DNA from: DASCOT01 sp965197275
GTDB lineage: Bacteria; Acidobacteriota; UBA890; WLXD01
DNA: 64,000 nucleotides
Assembly: GCA_965197275.1 (NCBI GenBank)
Contig: CBDAMQ010000026.1
Location: 186,001 to 250,000 of the forward strand
Direction of reading: 5' to 3'
Shown one piece after another: positions 44,408 to 52,936 of the stretch (within the stretch, counting starts at the first letter, position 1; every line of letters begins with the position of its first letter). The position numbers and the translations under genes are program-made. The notes under the pieces are model-generated. The model was not told the DNA's origin, ran no database searches, and was given only the letters and a program-made list of their open reading frames with translations.

Positions 44408-44977
44408 ATGACGGAAGACGACGTCCGGCAGGCGTTGATCGCCGGACAACAGCGGATGAATGCCGCCAGCGACGCCTTCGCCCGCGAGCTCCGAACGATC
44501 CGGACGGGTCGCGCCAACACCGCCGTTCTAGACGACGTTCTGGTCGATTACTACGGGACGTCGACGCCGCTGAACCAGCTCGCCAGCCTGGCGGCTCCTG
44601 AGCCGCAGTTGATCGTCGTGCAGCCTTACGACCGCGGCTCCATCGGTGCGATCGAGAAGGCGATTCTGCAGGCAGACCTGGGTTTGAACCCCAACAACGA
44701 CGGTGCGGTGATCCGGGTTCCGATTCCAGAGCTGACCGAAGAGCGTCGGCATGAGTTGGCCAAGAACGTGGGCTCGATCTCCGAGCATGGCAAGACAGAG
44801 ATGAGACAGATCCGGCGCGATATCAACGAGGAGATCAAGCGGCTCGAGACCGGCAAGGAACTCTCGCAAGATGAAGCGCATCGGGCGCTGAAGCAGGCGC
44901 AGGAGCTGACCGACAAGTTCTGTGAGAGCGTTGAGGAGCTGGCCGAGGCCAAGCGACAGGAACTCCTCACGTTCTGA
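44408..44977 (+). CDS. frr: Ribosome recycling factor
   Basis: A 189-residue tRNA-mimic that splits the post-termination ribosome with EF-G. Family blocks: FARELRTIRTGRANTAVLDDVLVDYYG, PEPQLIVVQPYDRGSIGAIEKAI split over residues 60-82, LNPNNDGAVIRVPIPELTEERR, and the coiled-coil C-terminal helix ending LAEAKRQELLTF. GAGGGG precedes the ATG. In many Proteobacteria uppS, cdsA and dxr come next; here sugar genes follow instead. Confidence 0.97.
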   Translation: MTEDDVRQALIAGQQRMNAASDAFARELRTIRTGRANTAVLDDVLVDYYGTSTPLNQLASLAAPEPQLIVVQPYDRGSIGAIEKAILQADLGLNPNNDGAVIRVPIPELTEERRHELAKNVGSISEHGKTEMRQIRRDINEEIKRLETGKELSQDEAHRALKQAQELTDKFCESVEELAEAKRQELLTF

Positions 44978-45030
44978 GGGCGGACCTGAGAGACGACCCG
45001 CTCCATTTCGGCGGCACCCGACTCGGTGCC

Positions 45031-46089
45031 ATGGTGCTGGCGGCCGGCAAGGCTCTGCGCCTGCGACCGCTGACCGACCAGCGCGCCAAGGCGGTGGTGC
45101 CCTTTCTCAACCGACCTCTCCTGGACTACACGCTCGACTGGCTCCGCCGCTGCGGTTTTCAGCAGGTGTGGATCAACCTCCATCATCAGCCGGAGTCGAT
45201 CACCGCCGTCTACGGTGAGCGAGCGTTTCACATGACGGTCCGGTACAGCGCCGAGGAGCGCCTCCTGGGCACAGCCGGAGGTCCGCGACGAATCCTCGAC
45301 CAGCTCGCCCCCACGACGCTGCTGGTGAACGGCGACACGGTGGCATCGCTGGCGCTCGGCCCGTTGCTGCAACGGCATCGCAACGGAGCACTGGCCACTC
45401 TGGGTTTGTACCGCGGCGAATCTGCGCGCGGCTATCCCACCGTCACCGCAAGCGGCGGGGGCCGTTTGCTGGCGTTTCCGGGCGATCCGGTACCGGCGGG
45501 CGACAACACCGTGGAGGGGGTATTCACTGGCGTCCATCTGGTCGAGCGCGAAGTGTTGGAATCGCTCCCTGCCGACGTTCCACTGGGGATGGTCGATCCG
45601 GTATACCGATCGCTGATGCGGGCCGAGTTGCCGGTCAACGCGCTGCCGGTGGCGGGGAGCTGGTATGAGGCCGGTGATCCGGATCGCTATATCGACGCCC
45701 AGCTTGCGGCCCTGGAGCGCGGTCACGCTTCGCTCGGATACGCGCAGGCGAAGCGACTCGATAGCGGCGCCTATGTGAGCCCGGATACACACCTGGAGAA
45801 CGTCAGGCTGGAGCCACCCTTCCTGGTCGGCGCCGGCGCCCGTCTCAAACACGGCAGCGTCCTCAAGCGCGTCGTGGTAGCCGATCTCTGTCGCATCGAA
45901 GGCGGCAGCCGCGTGACCGAAAGCGTGCTTTGGAAGGGCTGCAACGTCGGCCCACGGAGTCGACTACACCGGGTGGTGGTGCTGGAAGGTGTGGCCGTAC
46001 CGGGGGGCACGGAGGCCGAGAATGCGGTGTTCACACACGAGAGAACGGTCCCCTTTGCCGCAGCGGCGGCCGCTCCGGCCACGAGCTGA
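45031..46089 (+). CDS. Sugar-1-phosphate nucleotidyltransferase with left-handed beta-helix
   Basis: A 352-residue NDP-sugar pyrophosphorylase of the GMPP/MurU kind. The nucleotide-binding opening is VLAAGKALRLRPLTD; the usual GxGTR is replaced by GKALR. RAKAVVPFLNRPLLDYTLDWL and LLVNGDTVASLALGPL follow. Residues from about 245 form hexapeptide-type repeats (LVGAGARLKHGSVLKRVVV, CNVGPRSRLHRVVV). MurU proteins lack this helix, so a GDP-mannose pyrophosphorylase-like enzyme is equally possible. The adjacent AmgK-like kinase supports a salvage pair that makes an activated sugar. The ATG at 45031 leaves a very short N-terminus; a non-ATG start a little upstream is possible. Confidence 0.85.
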   Translation: MVLAAGKALRLRPLTDQRAKAVVPFLNRPLLDYTLDWLRRCGFQQVWINLHHQPESITAVYGERAFHMTVRYSAEERLLGTAGGPRRILDQLAPTTLLVNGDTVASLALGPLLQRHRNGALATLGLYRGESARGYPTVTASGGGRLLAFPGDPVPAGDNTVEGVFTGVHLVEREVLESLPADVPLGMVDPVYRSLMRAELPVNALPVAGSWYEAGDPDRYIDAQLAALERGHASLGYAQAKRLDSGAYVSPDTHLENVRLEPPFLVGAGARLKHGSVLKRVVVADLCRIEGGSRVTESVLWKGCNVGPRSRLHRVVVLEGVAVPGGTEAENAVFTHERTVPFAAAAAAPATS

Positions 46090-46091
46090 CC

Positions 46092-47102
46092 ATGACCTCC
46101 CACGAGAGCGTCGCCGAGCTAGTCGCCGAGGGCGCCCTGGAGGGGCTACGAGTGCCCGGCAGCGCTCGTTTGGAGCGTCTAACGGGGCACGCGTCCAGCC
46201 GCCGCTTCTTCCGGATGGCCGCCGACGGCAGGTCGACTGTCCTCGTGGTGTATCCACCGGACGACTTGGATGGCCCGTCACGCTACGGGCGGACAGCTGA
46301 ATTCTTCCGGCGCGCTGGCGTCCTGGTGCCTCGTGTGCACGCGGTTGGAGATCGTGCGTTGGTGGTAGAGGACGGTGGTGACCAGCTGCTCGACCGAGCA
46401 ACGCCGGAACGCCTTCCGCGGCTGTACGGCCAGGCAACGCGGGCCATCGTTCGCATACAGCGTCTCGGTCGCCGCGAAGCGGCCCCCAATCCCGACCTCC
46501 GCTTGGACGCCGCGCGGCTACGCTGGGAGCTCGACTTTACGGAGCAGCACGCGCTGGGGGGTTGGCTGGGGGTGGATGGCGGTGGGAGCGCTCGGGCACG
46601 ATTCTACGACCGCCTCGCGTCGGAGATCGGGCGGCTGCCGCTGGCGATGTGCCACCGCGATTACCACGCCCGCAACATGCTGGTGACCGGTGATCGACTG
46701 ATGGTGCTCGATTTTCAGGATGTCATGCGTGGGCCGGTCTTCTACGACATTGCCTCGCTGGTTTGGGACAACTACTGCGATGTTGACTCGCCGCTGGCCG
46801 CGGCATCATTGGCGAGCTTCTGGGGCGGTTGCCGCTGCCCGCTCCGAGCTTCCGCTGAGGCCGAGTTGCCGGATGGACCGGCCGGTCTGCCGCCAGCGGC
46901 GCGTCAGGCCTTCTGCCTTGTAGGCCTGCAGCGCTGCCTCAAGGCGCTCGGAACTTTCGGCTACCAGGTGACTGTTGCAGGCAACGTCGACTATGCGCGC
47001 TACGCGCCGCGAACCTGGCGCAACGCCCGTGCCGCTTTGGTGGCGCTCGGCTGGCACGATGTGTTGCCACCGCTGCAGGGTTTCGATCGCCTCCCAGCGT
47101 GA
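46092..47102 (+). CDS. Phosphotransferase, AmgK-like (anomeric sugar kinase candidate)
   Basis: A 336-residue aminoglycoside-phosphotransferase-fold kinase. The catalytic loop is CHRDYHARNMLV (about residues 187-198) and the metal Asp is in VLDFQDVMRGPVFYDIASL (about 207). These match AmgK, which phosphorylates N-acetylmuramic acid and N-acetylglucosamine at the anomeric carbon in peptidoglycan recycling. It starts 2 bases after the nucleotidyltransferase stop, the same kind of pairing as amgK-murU, so a kinase plus pyrophosphorylase salvage pathway is inferred. The frame is open upstream to 45930, but ATG 46092 is the only start after the previous gene. Confidence 0.85.
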   Translation: MTSHESVAELVAEGALEGLRVPGSARLERLTGHASSRRFFRMAADGRSTVLVVYPPDDLDGPSRYGRTAEFFRRAGVLVPRVHAVGDRALVVEDGGDQLLDRATPERLPRLYGQATRAIVRIQRLGRREAAPNPDLRLDAARLRWELDFTEQHALGGWLGVDGGGSARARFYDRLASEIGRLPLAMCHRDYHARNMLVTGDRLMVLDFQDVMRGPVFYDIASLVWDNYCDVDSPLAAASLASFWGGCRCPLRASAEAELPDGPAGLPPAARQAFCLVGLQRCLKALGTFGYQVTVAGNVDYARYAPRTWRNARAALVALGWHDVLPPLQGFDRLPA

Positions 47103-47161
47103 CTTGCGCTAGGCGCGACGGTACCTTCTTCGCCACGCCACCTGCTGATGGAGCCAACGCA

Positions 47162-48457
47162 GTGCCGTCGTTCGTATATGTCGAGGATCTCTCCGAGCAC
47201 ATCGGTTCCGAGGTGCGCCTTCGAGGCTGGCTCTACAACAAGCGCTCTAGCGGCAAGATCGCATTTCTACAGGTTCGCGACGGCACCGGCGTGGTGCAGG
47301 CGGTGGCGGTGCGCGGCAAGGTCGGCGAGACGATCTGGGAGCAGATCGACGGGCTAGGCCAGGAATCATCGATACTTCTCACCGGGCAGGTGAAGGCCGA
47401 CGAGCGCGCCCTTGGCGGCGTCGAGGTCGGGTTGGCGGAGCTGCAGATCATTCAGCAGGTCCACGACTACCCGATTACCCCAAAGGAGCACGGCATCGAG
47501 TTCTTGATGGATCGGCGCCACCTGTGGCTGCGCTCATCGCAGCAACACGCCATCCTGCGCGTACGAAGCAAGCTGGAGAAGTTGTGCCGCGACTACTTTC
47601 ACGATCGTGGCTTCATCCTTATCGATAGCCCGGTGCTGACACCGCTGTCGGTCGAGGGTACGACGAGCCTGTTCGAAACTGACTATTTCGGACGCCCTGC
47701 CTATCTCACGCAGAGCGGTCAGCTGTATCAGGAAGCCGGAGCCATGGCACACGGCAAGGTCTTTTGCTTCGGACCCACGTTCCGGGCCGAGAAGTCGAAG
47801 ACACGCCGTCACCTGACCGAGTTCTGGATGCTGGAGCCCGAGGTGGCATACGCCGACCTCGAGGAGATCATGAACCTGGCCGAGGACTTCATTGTCACGG
47901 TGGTGCAGGAGGCTTTGACGGCCTGCGCCAGCGAGCTGGCAACGCTCGAGCGCGATACCAAACGGTTGGAGCTCGTACGCGGTCCGTTTCCGCGCGTCCA
48001 CTACGACGAGGCGGTGCAGATTCTCCAGGACGCCGGCGAGGAGTTCGAATGGGGCAACGACTTCGGCGGCGGCCACGAGACGATCATCTCGGGAGCGTAC
48101 GATCGACCGATCTTCATCAATCGCTTTCCGGCGAAGATCAAGCCCTTCTACATGCAGCCGGATGCCGACCGGCCGGACCTGGTGCTCGGCTGCGACATGA
48201 TCGCCCCGGAGGGCTGCGGCGAGCTCGTCGGCGGTGGCCAACGGATCCACGATCCTGACTTGCTGGAAGCCCGTCTGCGCGAGCACGCGCTGCCGCTCGA
48301 GCCGTACGCATGGTACAGCGACCTGAGACGCTACGGGACAGTGCCGCATTCCGGCTTCGGCATGGGGCTTGAGCGCCTCGTGGCGTGGGTCACCGGGCGG
48401 TCACATCTGCGCGAGACGATCCCGTTTCCGCGCATGCTCGGTCGCCTGGAGCCGTGA
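47162..48457 (+). CDS. asnS: Asparaginyl-tRNA synthetase
   Basis: Class IIb synthetase that charges tRNA-Asn. The N-terminal OB fold covers about residues 1-110 (SEVRLRGWLYNKRSSGKIAFLQVRDG). Class II motif 2 is CFGPTFRAEKSKTRRHLTEFWMLEPE and motif 3 is SGFGMGLERLVAWVTG. GTG 47162 has GGAG 8 bases upstream and gives 431 residues, like Bacillus AsnRS. An earlier GTG at 47099 overlaps the kinase stop and would add 21 unlikely residues. A direct AsnRS means Asn-tRNA need not depend on amidation. Confidence 0.95.
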   Translation: MPSFVYVEDLSEHIGSEVRLRGWLYNKRSSGKIAFLQVRDGTGVVQAVAVRGKVGETIWEQIDGLGQESSILLTGQVKADERALGGVEVGLAELQIIQQVHDYPITPKEHGIEFLMDRRHLWLRSSQQHAILRVRSKLEKLCRDYFHDRGFILIDSPVLTPLSVEGTTSLFETDYFGRPAYLTQSGQLYQEAGAMAHGKVFCFGPTFRAEKSKTRRHLTEFWMLEPEVAYADLEEIMNLAEDFIVTVVQEALTACASELATLERDTKRLELVRGPFPRVHYDEAVQILQDAGEEFEWGNDFGGGHETIISGAYDRPIFINRFPAKIKPFYMQPDADRPDLVLGCDMIAPEGCGELVGGGQRIHDPDLLEARLREHALPLEPYAWYSDLRRYGTVPHSGFGMGLERLVAWVTGRSHLRETIPFPRMLGRLEP

Positions 48458-48912
48458 GTGCGGTTGCCCGCGGCGCCCGTTTCCTGACCAGCTGCGGTGG
48501 GATCGGTTTCCTGTGGCCGTCGGGAACCTGGGGATCACTACTGGGACTGGTGCTCTTCGGCCCTCTGCTCGACGATCGATCCCTGGCTTTCCAAGCCGTG
48601 GTTGCGCTGGCGGTGATCGTTGTCGGGGCGCTGGCTGCATCGCGGGTCAGCCGTTCCCTGGCCACCGAAGACCCTTCAGAGGTGGTCATCGATGAGCTCG
48701 CAGGTATGTGGGTAGGTCTCCTCGGCACCACCGGCTGGGGAACGTGGGTGCTGGCGTTCCTTCTCTTCCGATTTTTCGACATCGCCAAGCCGTTCCCGGT
48801 GCGCCAGGCCGAGGCCTTGCCATCCGGCTGGGGCATCATGGCCGACGATGTGCTCGCCGGGCTCTACACGCTCCTGTTGGTGCATCTGGCCGCGCCATGG
48901 CTGCCGATCTGA
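48454..48912 (+). CDS. pgpA: Phosphatidylglycerophosphatase A
   Basis: A 152-residue membrane phosphatase that converts phosphatidylglycerol phosphate to phosphatidylglycerol. Family motifs are LWPSGTWGSLLGL near residue 22, VIDELAGMWVGL near 80 with the catalytic acidic pair, and LFRFFDIAKPFP near 107. Four hydrophobic segments are visible. The GTG overlaps the asnS stop as GTGA. Together with plsY and gpsA two genes downstream it forms a phospholipid synthesis group. Confidence 0.94.
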   Translation: MSAVARGARFLTSCGGIGFLWPSGTWGSLLGLVLFGPLLDDRSLAFQAVVALAVIVVGALAASRVSRSLATEDPSEVVIDELAGMWVGLLGTTGWGTWVLAFLLFRFFDIAKPFPVRQAEALPSGWGIMADDVLAGLYTLLLVHLAAPWLPI

Positions 48913-49415
48913 CCAGCGTCGAGGCGCTTGCGGAGCGTCTGGTCGCGTTGCTCACGGCTGCTGGTGCAACGCTCGCGGTGGTCGAGTCGTGTACCGGCGG
49001 CGAAGCCGGGGCCGCGCTGACCCGCGTGCCGGGGGCGTCGGCGTGTCTCTGGGGATCCGTGGTGGCCTATTCGGGCGACGCCAAACGCCGCCTGGTCGGC
49101 ATCTCCCCCGAAGTGCTCGAGGCGCACGGCACCGTGTCGGAAACGACGACGCGCGACCTGGCTAGCCGCATACGCGAGCTCGCGCAGACTACGTATGGGG
49201 CGGCGGTGACCGGCTGGGCCGGGCCGGCCAGCGACGGCCCCGATGCGGTGGGAACGGTCTATCTCGCGGTTTCGGGAGCTCGTCGCCTCCGGGCGCGTCG
49301 CTGCGTATACGATGGCGACCGTGCCGCCGTACGCCGGGCCGCAACTAGCGACCTGCTGCACTGCGTCATTGAAGAGGTCGAGCGCGATCACCGCGCCGTC
49401 CGCGTGCCGGAGTAA
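48897..49415 (+). CDS. pncC: Nicotinamide-nucleotide amidohydrolase (CinA C-terminal domain family)
   Basis: A 172-residue stand-alone CinA C-terminal domain that deamidates NMN to NaMN in pyridine nucleotide recycling. The catalytic Ser is in VVESCTGGEAGAALTRVPGAS (about residue 28), with WGSVVAYSGDAKRRLVGIS supplying the Lys, and AVTGWAGPASDGPDAVGTVY closing the site. The ATG at 48897 overlaps the end of pgpA by 16 bases. In many bacteria this domain is fused to a MoaB-like domain; here it is separate. Confidence 0.93.
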   Translation: MAADLTSVEALAERLVALLTAAGATLAVVESCTGGEAGAALTRVPGASACLWGSVVAYSGDAKRRLVGISPEVLEAHGTVSETTTRDLASRIRELAQTTYGAAVTGWAGPASDGPDAVGTVYLAVSGARRLRARRCVYDGDRAAVRRAATSDLLHCVIEEVERDHRAVRVPE

Positions 49416-49417
49416 GC

Positions 49418-50017
49418 GTGGAAACAGCCTTTGTGGCCCTCCTCACCGGGTTCGCTGTCGGGAGCATTCCGTTCGGGTTCCTCCTGGTGCGATTGCTCGG
49501 CCGGGGAGATATCCGATCGGTGGGCAGTGGCAACATCGGCGCCACCAACGTGGGCCGCCTCCTGGGGCCCGTCGGCTGGACGACAACGCTGGCCGCCGAC
49601 GCTGGCAAGGGGGCTGTGAGTGCGCTGCTCGGCGGCATGTTGGCCTCCGGTGGCTCGGTGCCTGCCGTGGCCGGCGCGGTAGGTGCTGTGCTGGGTCACT
49701 GCTTTACCCCTTGGCTCCGGGGCCGGGGAGGCAAAGGAGTGGCGACGATGTTCGGCGCCTTCGGCGTGCTGACCCCGTGGGCGAGCTTGGTCGCGTTGCT
49801 GAGCTTCGGCCTGGTCGCCGGCTGGTTCCGGACGGTGTCGCTGGCCTCGCTGAGCGCCGCCGTTCTCCTCGCGCTCGGGAGCTGGGCCATGCGCGACTCA
49901 GCCGACGTGATCGCAGGCACGGCTGTCGTGGCATTGGTGGTGGTCTGGCGGCACAGGGACAATATCGTGCGGCTTCGCTCCGGTAGCGAGTCGCGCCTCG
50001 GGGGCAAGCGGCTATGA
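49418..50017 (+). CDS. plsY: Acyl-phosphate:glycerol-3-phosphate acyltransferase
   Basis: A 199-residue polytopic membrane enzyme that adds the first acyl chain to glycerol-3-phosphate using acyl-phosphate. The three family motifs are present: GSGNIGATNVGR (about 36), GHCFTPWLRGRGGKGVAT (about 92) and WRHRDNI near the C-terminus. Five hydrophobic segments are seen. The GTG follows the pncC stop by 2 bases. PlsY needs PlsX, which is not in the window. Its stop overlaps the gpsA ATG, placing the two users and makers of G3P together. Confidence 0.96.
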   Translation: METAFVALLTGFAVGSIPFGFLLVRLLGRGDIRSVGSGNIGATNVGRLLGPVGWTTTLAADAGKGAVSALLGGMLASGGSVPAVAGAVGAVLGHCFTPWLRGRGGKGVATMFGAFGVLTPWASLVALLSFGLVAGWFRTVSLASLSAAVLLALGSWAMRDSADVIAGTAVVALVVVWRHRDNIVRLRSGSESRLGGKRL

Positions 50018-51039
50018 CGCGAGCAACTTCACCGGAAACAGCGAAGGTCGCCGTGGTAGGGGCCGGCTCGTGGGGTACAGCGCTGGCGATCCACGCCGCC
50101 TCCGCGGGACACGACGTCGTTCTGTGGGGACACGATGCCGACAAGGTCGCCCGCATGCGCGCGGAGCGCGAGAACGCCGCCTACTTGCCGGGCATTCCGT
50201 TTCCACAGAATCTGCGCGTCACATCACGGGGACAGAAAGTACTGGCTGGCGCCAGCCTGGTGATCAGCGCCGTTCCGTCGCGTTTCCTACGGGATGTGTG
50301 GGCCGACCTGGGGTCCAGCGTAGAGGCGGCTTCGCACTTGATCTCGGCCACGAAGGGGATCGAGGAGGATACCGGGCTACGGATGACGCAGGTGCTCGAG
50401 GAGCTGATGCCGATCCCGGCGCGGTCGCTTTCGTCGTTGTCCGGCCCGTCGTTCGCGCGTGAGTTGGCGGAGGGCCAGCCTACAGCTGTGGCTCTGGGCT
50501 GCACGGACGCGCCAGCCGCTCGCGAGGTACAAGCGGCGCTCAGCTTCGGCTCGTTGCGTGTCTACCGTAATCCTGATCTGGTGGGTGTGGAGATCGCCGG
50601 GGCTCTGAAGAACGTGATCGCCTTGGCGGCCGGGATCGTGGCTGGCCTCGGACTCGGATCGAACAGCAGTGCCGCGTTGATCTGCCGCGGGCTGAAGGAG
50701 ATGTCGACCCTTGCCAATGAGCTCGGGGGACGGTCGGAAACGTTGATGGGCCTTGCGGGTCTGGGCGACCTTGTGCTCACGTGCAATGGACCCTTGAGCC
50801 GCAATCGAGCGGTCGGTGTAGCCATCGGCCGCGGCCAAACTCTCGATGCAGCGACACGTGGCATGACGATGATCGCCGAAGGCGTTGCCACCACCCTTTC
50901 GGTACGCCAGATCGCACACCGCCATGGTGTGGAGATGCCGATCACCGAGCAGGTCTATCAAGTGCTGTACGGCGACAAGCCGGCGCGGCAAGCGATCGAC
51001 GAGTTGCTGGCCCGCGCCCTGGTCCAGGAGTGGGATTAG
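50014..51039 (+). CDS. gpsA: Glycerol-3-phosphate dehydrogenase [NAD(P)+]
   Basis: Reduces dihydroxyacetone phosphate to glycerol-3-phosphate for phospholipids. The N-terminal Rossmann motif is VAVVGAGSWGTALA (about residues 12-25). Diagnostic blocks are SATKGIEEDTGLRMTQVLEE, SGPSFARELAEGQPTAV, GALKNVIALAAGI with the catalytic Lys (about 196), and GLAGLGDLVLTC. 341 residues is the normal length. It overlaps plsY as ATGA. Confidence 0.97.
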   Translation: MTRATSPETAKVAVVGAGSWGTALAIHAASAGHDVVLWGHDADKVARMRAERENAAYLPGIPFPQNLRVTSRGQKVLAGASLVISAVPSRFLRDVWADLGSSVEAASHLISATKGIEEDTGLRMTQVLEELMPIPARSLSSLSGPSFARELAEGQPTAVALGCTDAPAAREVQAALSFGSLRVYRNPDLVGVEIAGALKNVIALAAGIVAGLGLGSNSSAALICRGLKEMSTLANELGGRSETLMGLAGLGDLVLTCNGPLSRNRAVGVAIGRGQTLDAATRGMTMIAEGVATTLSVRQIAHRHGVEMPITEQVYQVLYGDKPARQAIDELLARALVQEWD

Positions 51040-51103
51040 CCCCCGCGGCGACGTCCTACTTGCCACACCCGCCGCACTTTCACCGCGGTAGGCAGGCTGC
51101 CCA

Positions 51104-51112
51104 TGCTACGAT
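51104..51112 (+). promoter_or_regulatory. Extended -10 promoter element for the TPR-ftsY-rib unit
   Basis: TGCTACGAT, the extended -10 pattern seen elsewhere, about 58 bases before the TPR gene in the 130-base gap after gpsA. No good -35 is seen. Confidence 0.45.
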
Positions 51113-51169
51113 CTTCGAGACTGTCGGGGGGCAGTCAATTTCCGTACGCACACTCGTCGGGGGACCCGC

Positions 51170-51970
51170 ATGCGCCGGATCATCGCCTTTGCGCTGCTGC
51201 TTGGTATTCTGATCGGCGCGCCGGTCGTCTCGGCTCAGCGCGCCGTCGATCCGTTGATCACCAACAGCGAGGATCCGACCGAGCTGCAACAGCTCGCCGT
51301 GCAGTTCATCGCCAACAACCAGCCCAGACAGGCGCTGGTAGCACTGCAAAAGTCCGTGGGACTGTATTCCGAGAATGCCGAGTCGCACATGTGGTTGGGG
51401 GTGGTCTACACGCAGCTCAACGAGTTCGACGCCGGCGAGGCGGAGTTCCTCACTGCCTTGCAGATCAATCCGCAGCTCACCGAGACGCACAACTGGTTCG
51501 GCGTGCATTGGGCCCGGCGTGGCGATCTGACCAGTGCGATCGAACAATATCGGGCTGCCTTGGACGACCCGGCCTTCCCGCGTATCTCGCGCGCACGGGT
51601 ACTCGTGAACCTCGGCAACATTTATGTCCAGCAAGGGGATGTTGAAGCGGCGATCCCGGCTTTCAGCGAGGCTACACGGGCCTCGGTGCCCTCCAACGAC
51701 CCCCTGTATGCACTGATGCACTTGTCGCTCGCGGACGCGCTGATAAAAAACGGCCGGCCCCAGGAGGCGCTCGGAGCGCTGGAGAATCTCGGGGTCCTCC
51801 CGTCGTCGCCGCGCGGCGAGCTACTTCGCGGCCTGGCTTTCCGCGACCTCGGTACCAGCGCAGAGGCGGTAGATCATTTGCAGGAGGTGCTGCGCATGGC
51901 GCCTGGCAGTGAGCTCGCCGAGCAGGCGCTAGAGATCCTTGCCCAGCTGCAAAGCGCGGGATCGAACTGA
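51170..51970 (+). CDS. Secreted tetratricopeptide-repeat protein
   Basis: A 266-residue exported protein. The signal peptide is clear (MRR, hydrophobic IIAFALLLGILIGAPVVSA, cleavage before QRAVD, about residue 23). The rest is helical TPR repeats, for example AESHMWLGVVYTQLNEFDAGEAEF (about 64-87), ETHNWFGVHWARRGDLTSAIEQY and RVLVNLGNIYVQQGDVEAAIPAF. No cysteine follows the signal, so it is not a lipoprotein. It resembles PilW/PilF-type and other periplasmic scaffolds, but no specific partner can be named. GGGGGA precedes the ATG. Confidence 0.85.
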   Translation: MRRIIAFALLLGILIGAPVVSAQRAVDPLITNSEDPTELQQLAVQFIANNQPRQALVALQKSVGLYSENAESHMWLGVVYTQLNEFDAGEAEFLTALQINPQLTETHNWFGVHWARRGDLTSAIEQYRAALDDPAFPRISRARVLVNLGNIYVQQGDVEAAIPAFSEATRASVPSNDPLYALMHLSLADALIKNGRPQEALGALENLGVLPSSPRGELLRGLAFRDLGTSAEAVDHLQEVLRMAPGSELAEQALEILAQLQSAGSN

Positions 51971-52024
51971 GCCGCTGCGGCCCGCGACACTCGAGGTGGC
52001 CGCCCCTCCGACGTCTGTGTCCTC

Positions 52025-52936
52025 ATGATCAGGAGCACTAGCTTCCTTCAACGTTCGCTGAGCAGGAGCCGCGCCCGGTTGGCGTCGGCGATGGGGCGTC
52101 TGTTGCCAGGCGGGCGCCTGGCGGCAAGCGACATCGAGGCACTGGAGGAGGCGCTGATCGGCGCCGATGTCGCAGTCGAGACCGTTGAACAGCTGCTGCA
52201 GGCGGTGCGAGGCGCGCGTACCGATCCGGGGGCCGCGCGGACAGTGCTGGCGGAGGCAATGATCGAAGTTCTCGACATCGCTGCGCGCGCCGGCCCGCAG
52301 CCGCCGGCTCCGCAGCCGTTGGTCGTGCTTCTGGTCGGCGTCAATGGATCCGGCAAGACGACGACAGCCGCCAAGCTCGCCCGCTGGTATCAGGCCCGCC
52401 AGCAAACGCCTGTCCTCGGCGCTGCGGATACGTTCCGCGCTGCAGCCGTCGAACAGCTGCGAACCTGGGGGCAGCGGCTCGACGTGCGGGTAGTGGCTCA
52501 CTCGCAGGGCGGTGATCCGGCAGCCGTGGCGTTCGATACCTGCGAGGCGGCCGTTGCCGGCAACGCCGATGTCGCAATTATCGACACCGCCGGCCGCCTG
52601 CAGACGCACGACAACTTGATGTCGGAGCTCGACAAGATCCGACGGGTCACCGCTCGGGTCGTCGACGGTGCACCACACGAAGTATTGCTAGTACTCGACG
52701 GCACCACGGGCCAGAACGGCCTGCGACAGGCGGAGCAGTTTCTACGGCACGCCGGTGTGACAGGGCTTGTCCTCGCCAAGCTCGACGGCACCGCCAAGGG
52801 TGGCGTGGCATTGACCATCGCCCACCGTCTGGAGCTGCCGATACGGTTCGTCGGCACCGGCGAAAGCGCCGAGGATCTCGCGAGTTTTGACGCCGCCGGT
52901 TATGTTGAAGCGCTGATCGGAGGCCCCGACCAATGA
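52025..52936 (+). CDS. ftsY: Signal recognition particle receptor FtsY
   Basis: SRP receptor GTPase that docks ribosome-nascent chains at the membrane. The 303-residue protein has the N domain (LEEALIGADVAVETVEQLL, about 38-56) and the G domain: GVNGSGKTTTAAKLARW (G1, about 104), DTFRAAAVEQL, DTAGRLQTHDNLMSEL (G3, about 186) and TKLDGTAKGG-type KLDGTAKGG (G4, about 252). The long acidic A domain of E. coli FtsY is missing, leaving only a basic N-terminus, as in many non-enteric bacteria. It overlaps ribD by ATGA, while ffh lies four genes downstream. Confidence 0.96.
   Translation: MIRSTSFLQRSLSRSRARLASAMGRLLPGGRLAASDIEALEEALIGADVAVETVEQLLQAVRGARTDPGAARTVLAEAMIEVLDIAARAGPQPPAPQPLVVLLVGVNGSGKTTTAAKLARWYQARQQTPVLGAADTFRAAAVEQLRTWGQRLDVRVVAHSQGGDPAAVAFDTCEAAVAGNADVAIIDTAGRLQTHDNLMSELDKIRRVTARVVDGAPHEVLLVLDGTTGQNGLRQAEQFLRHAGVTGLVLAKLDGTAKGGVALTIAHRLELPIRFVGTGESAEDLASFDAAGYVEALIGGPDQ

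Noticed and set aside
48385..48453. N-terminal extension of pgpA from 48385
   Set aside because: This stretch is out-of-frame asnS coding sequence; GTG 48454 with the GTGA overlap gives the normal pgpA length.
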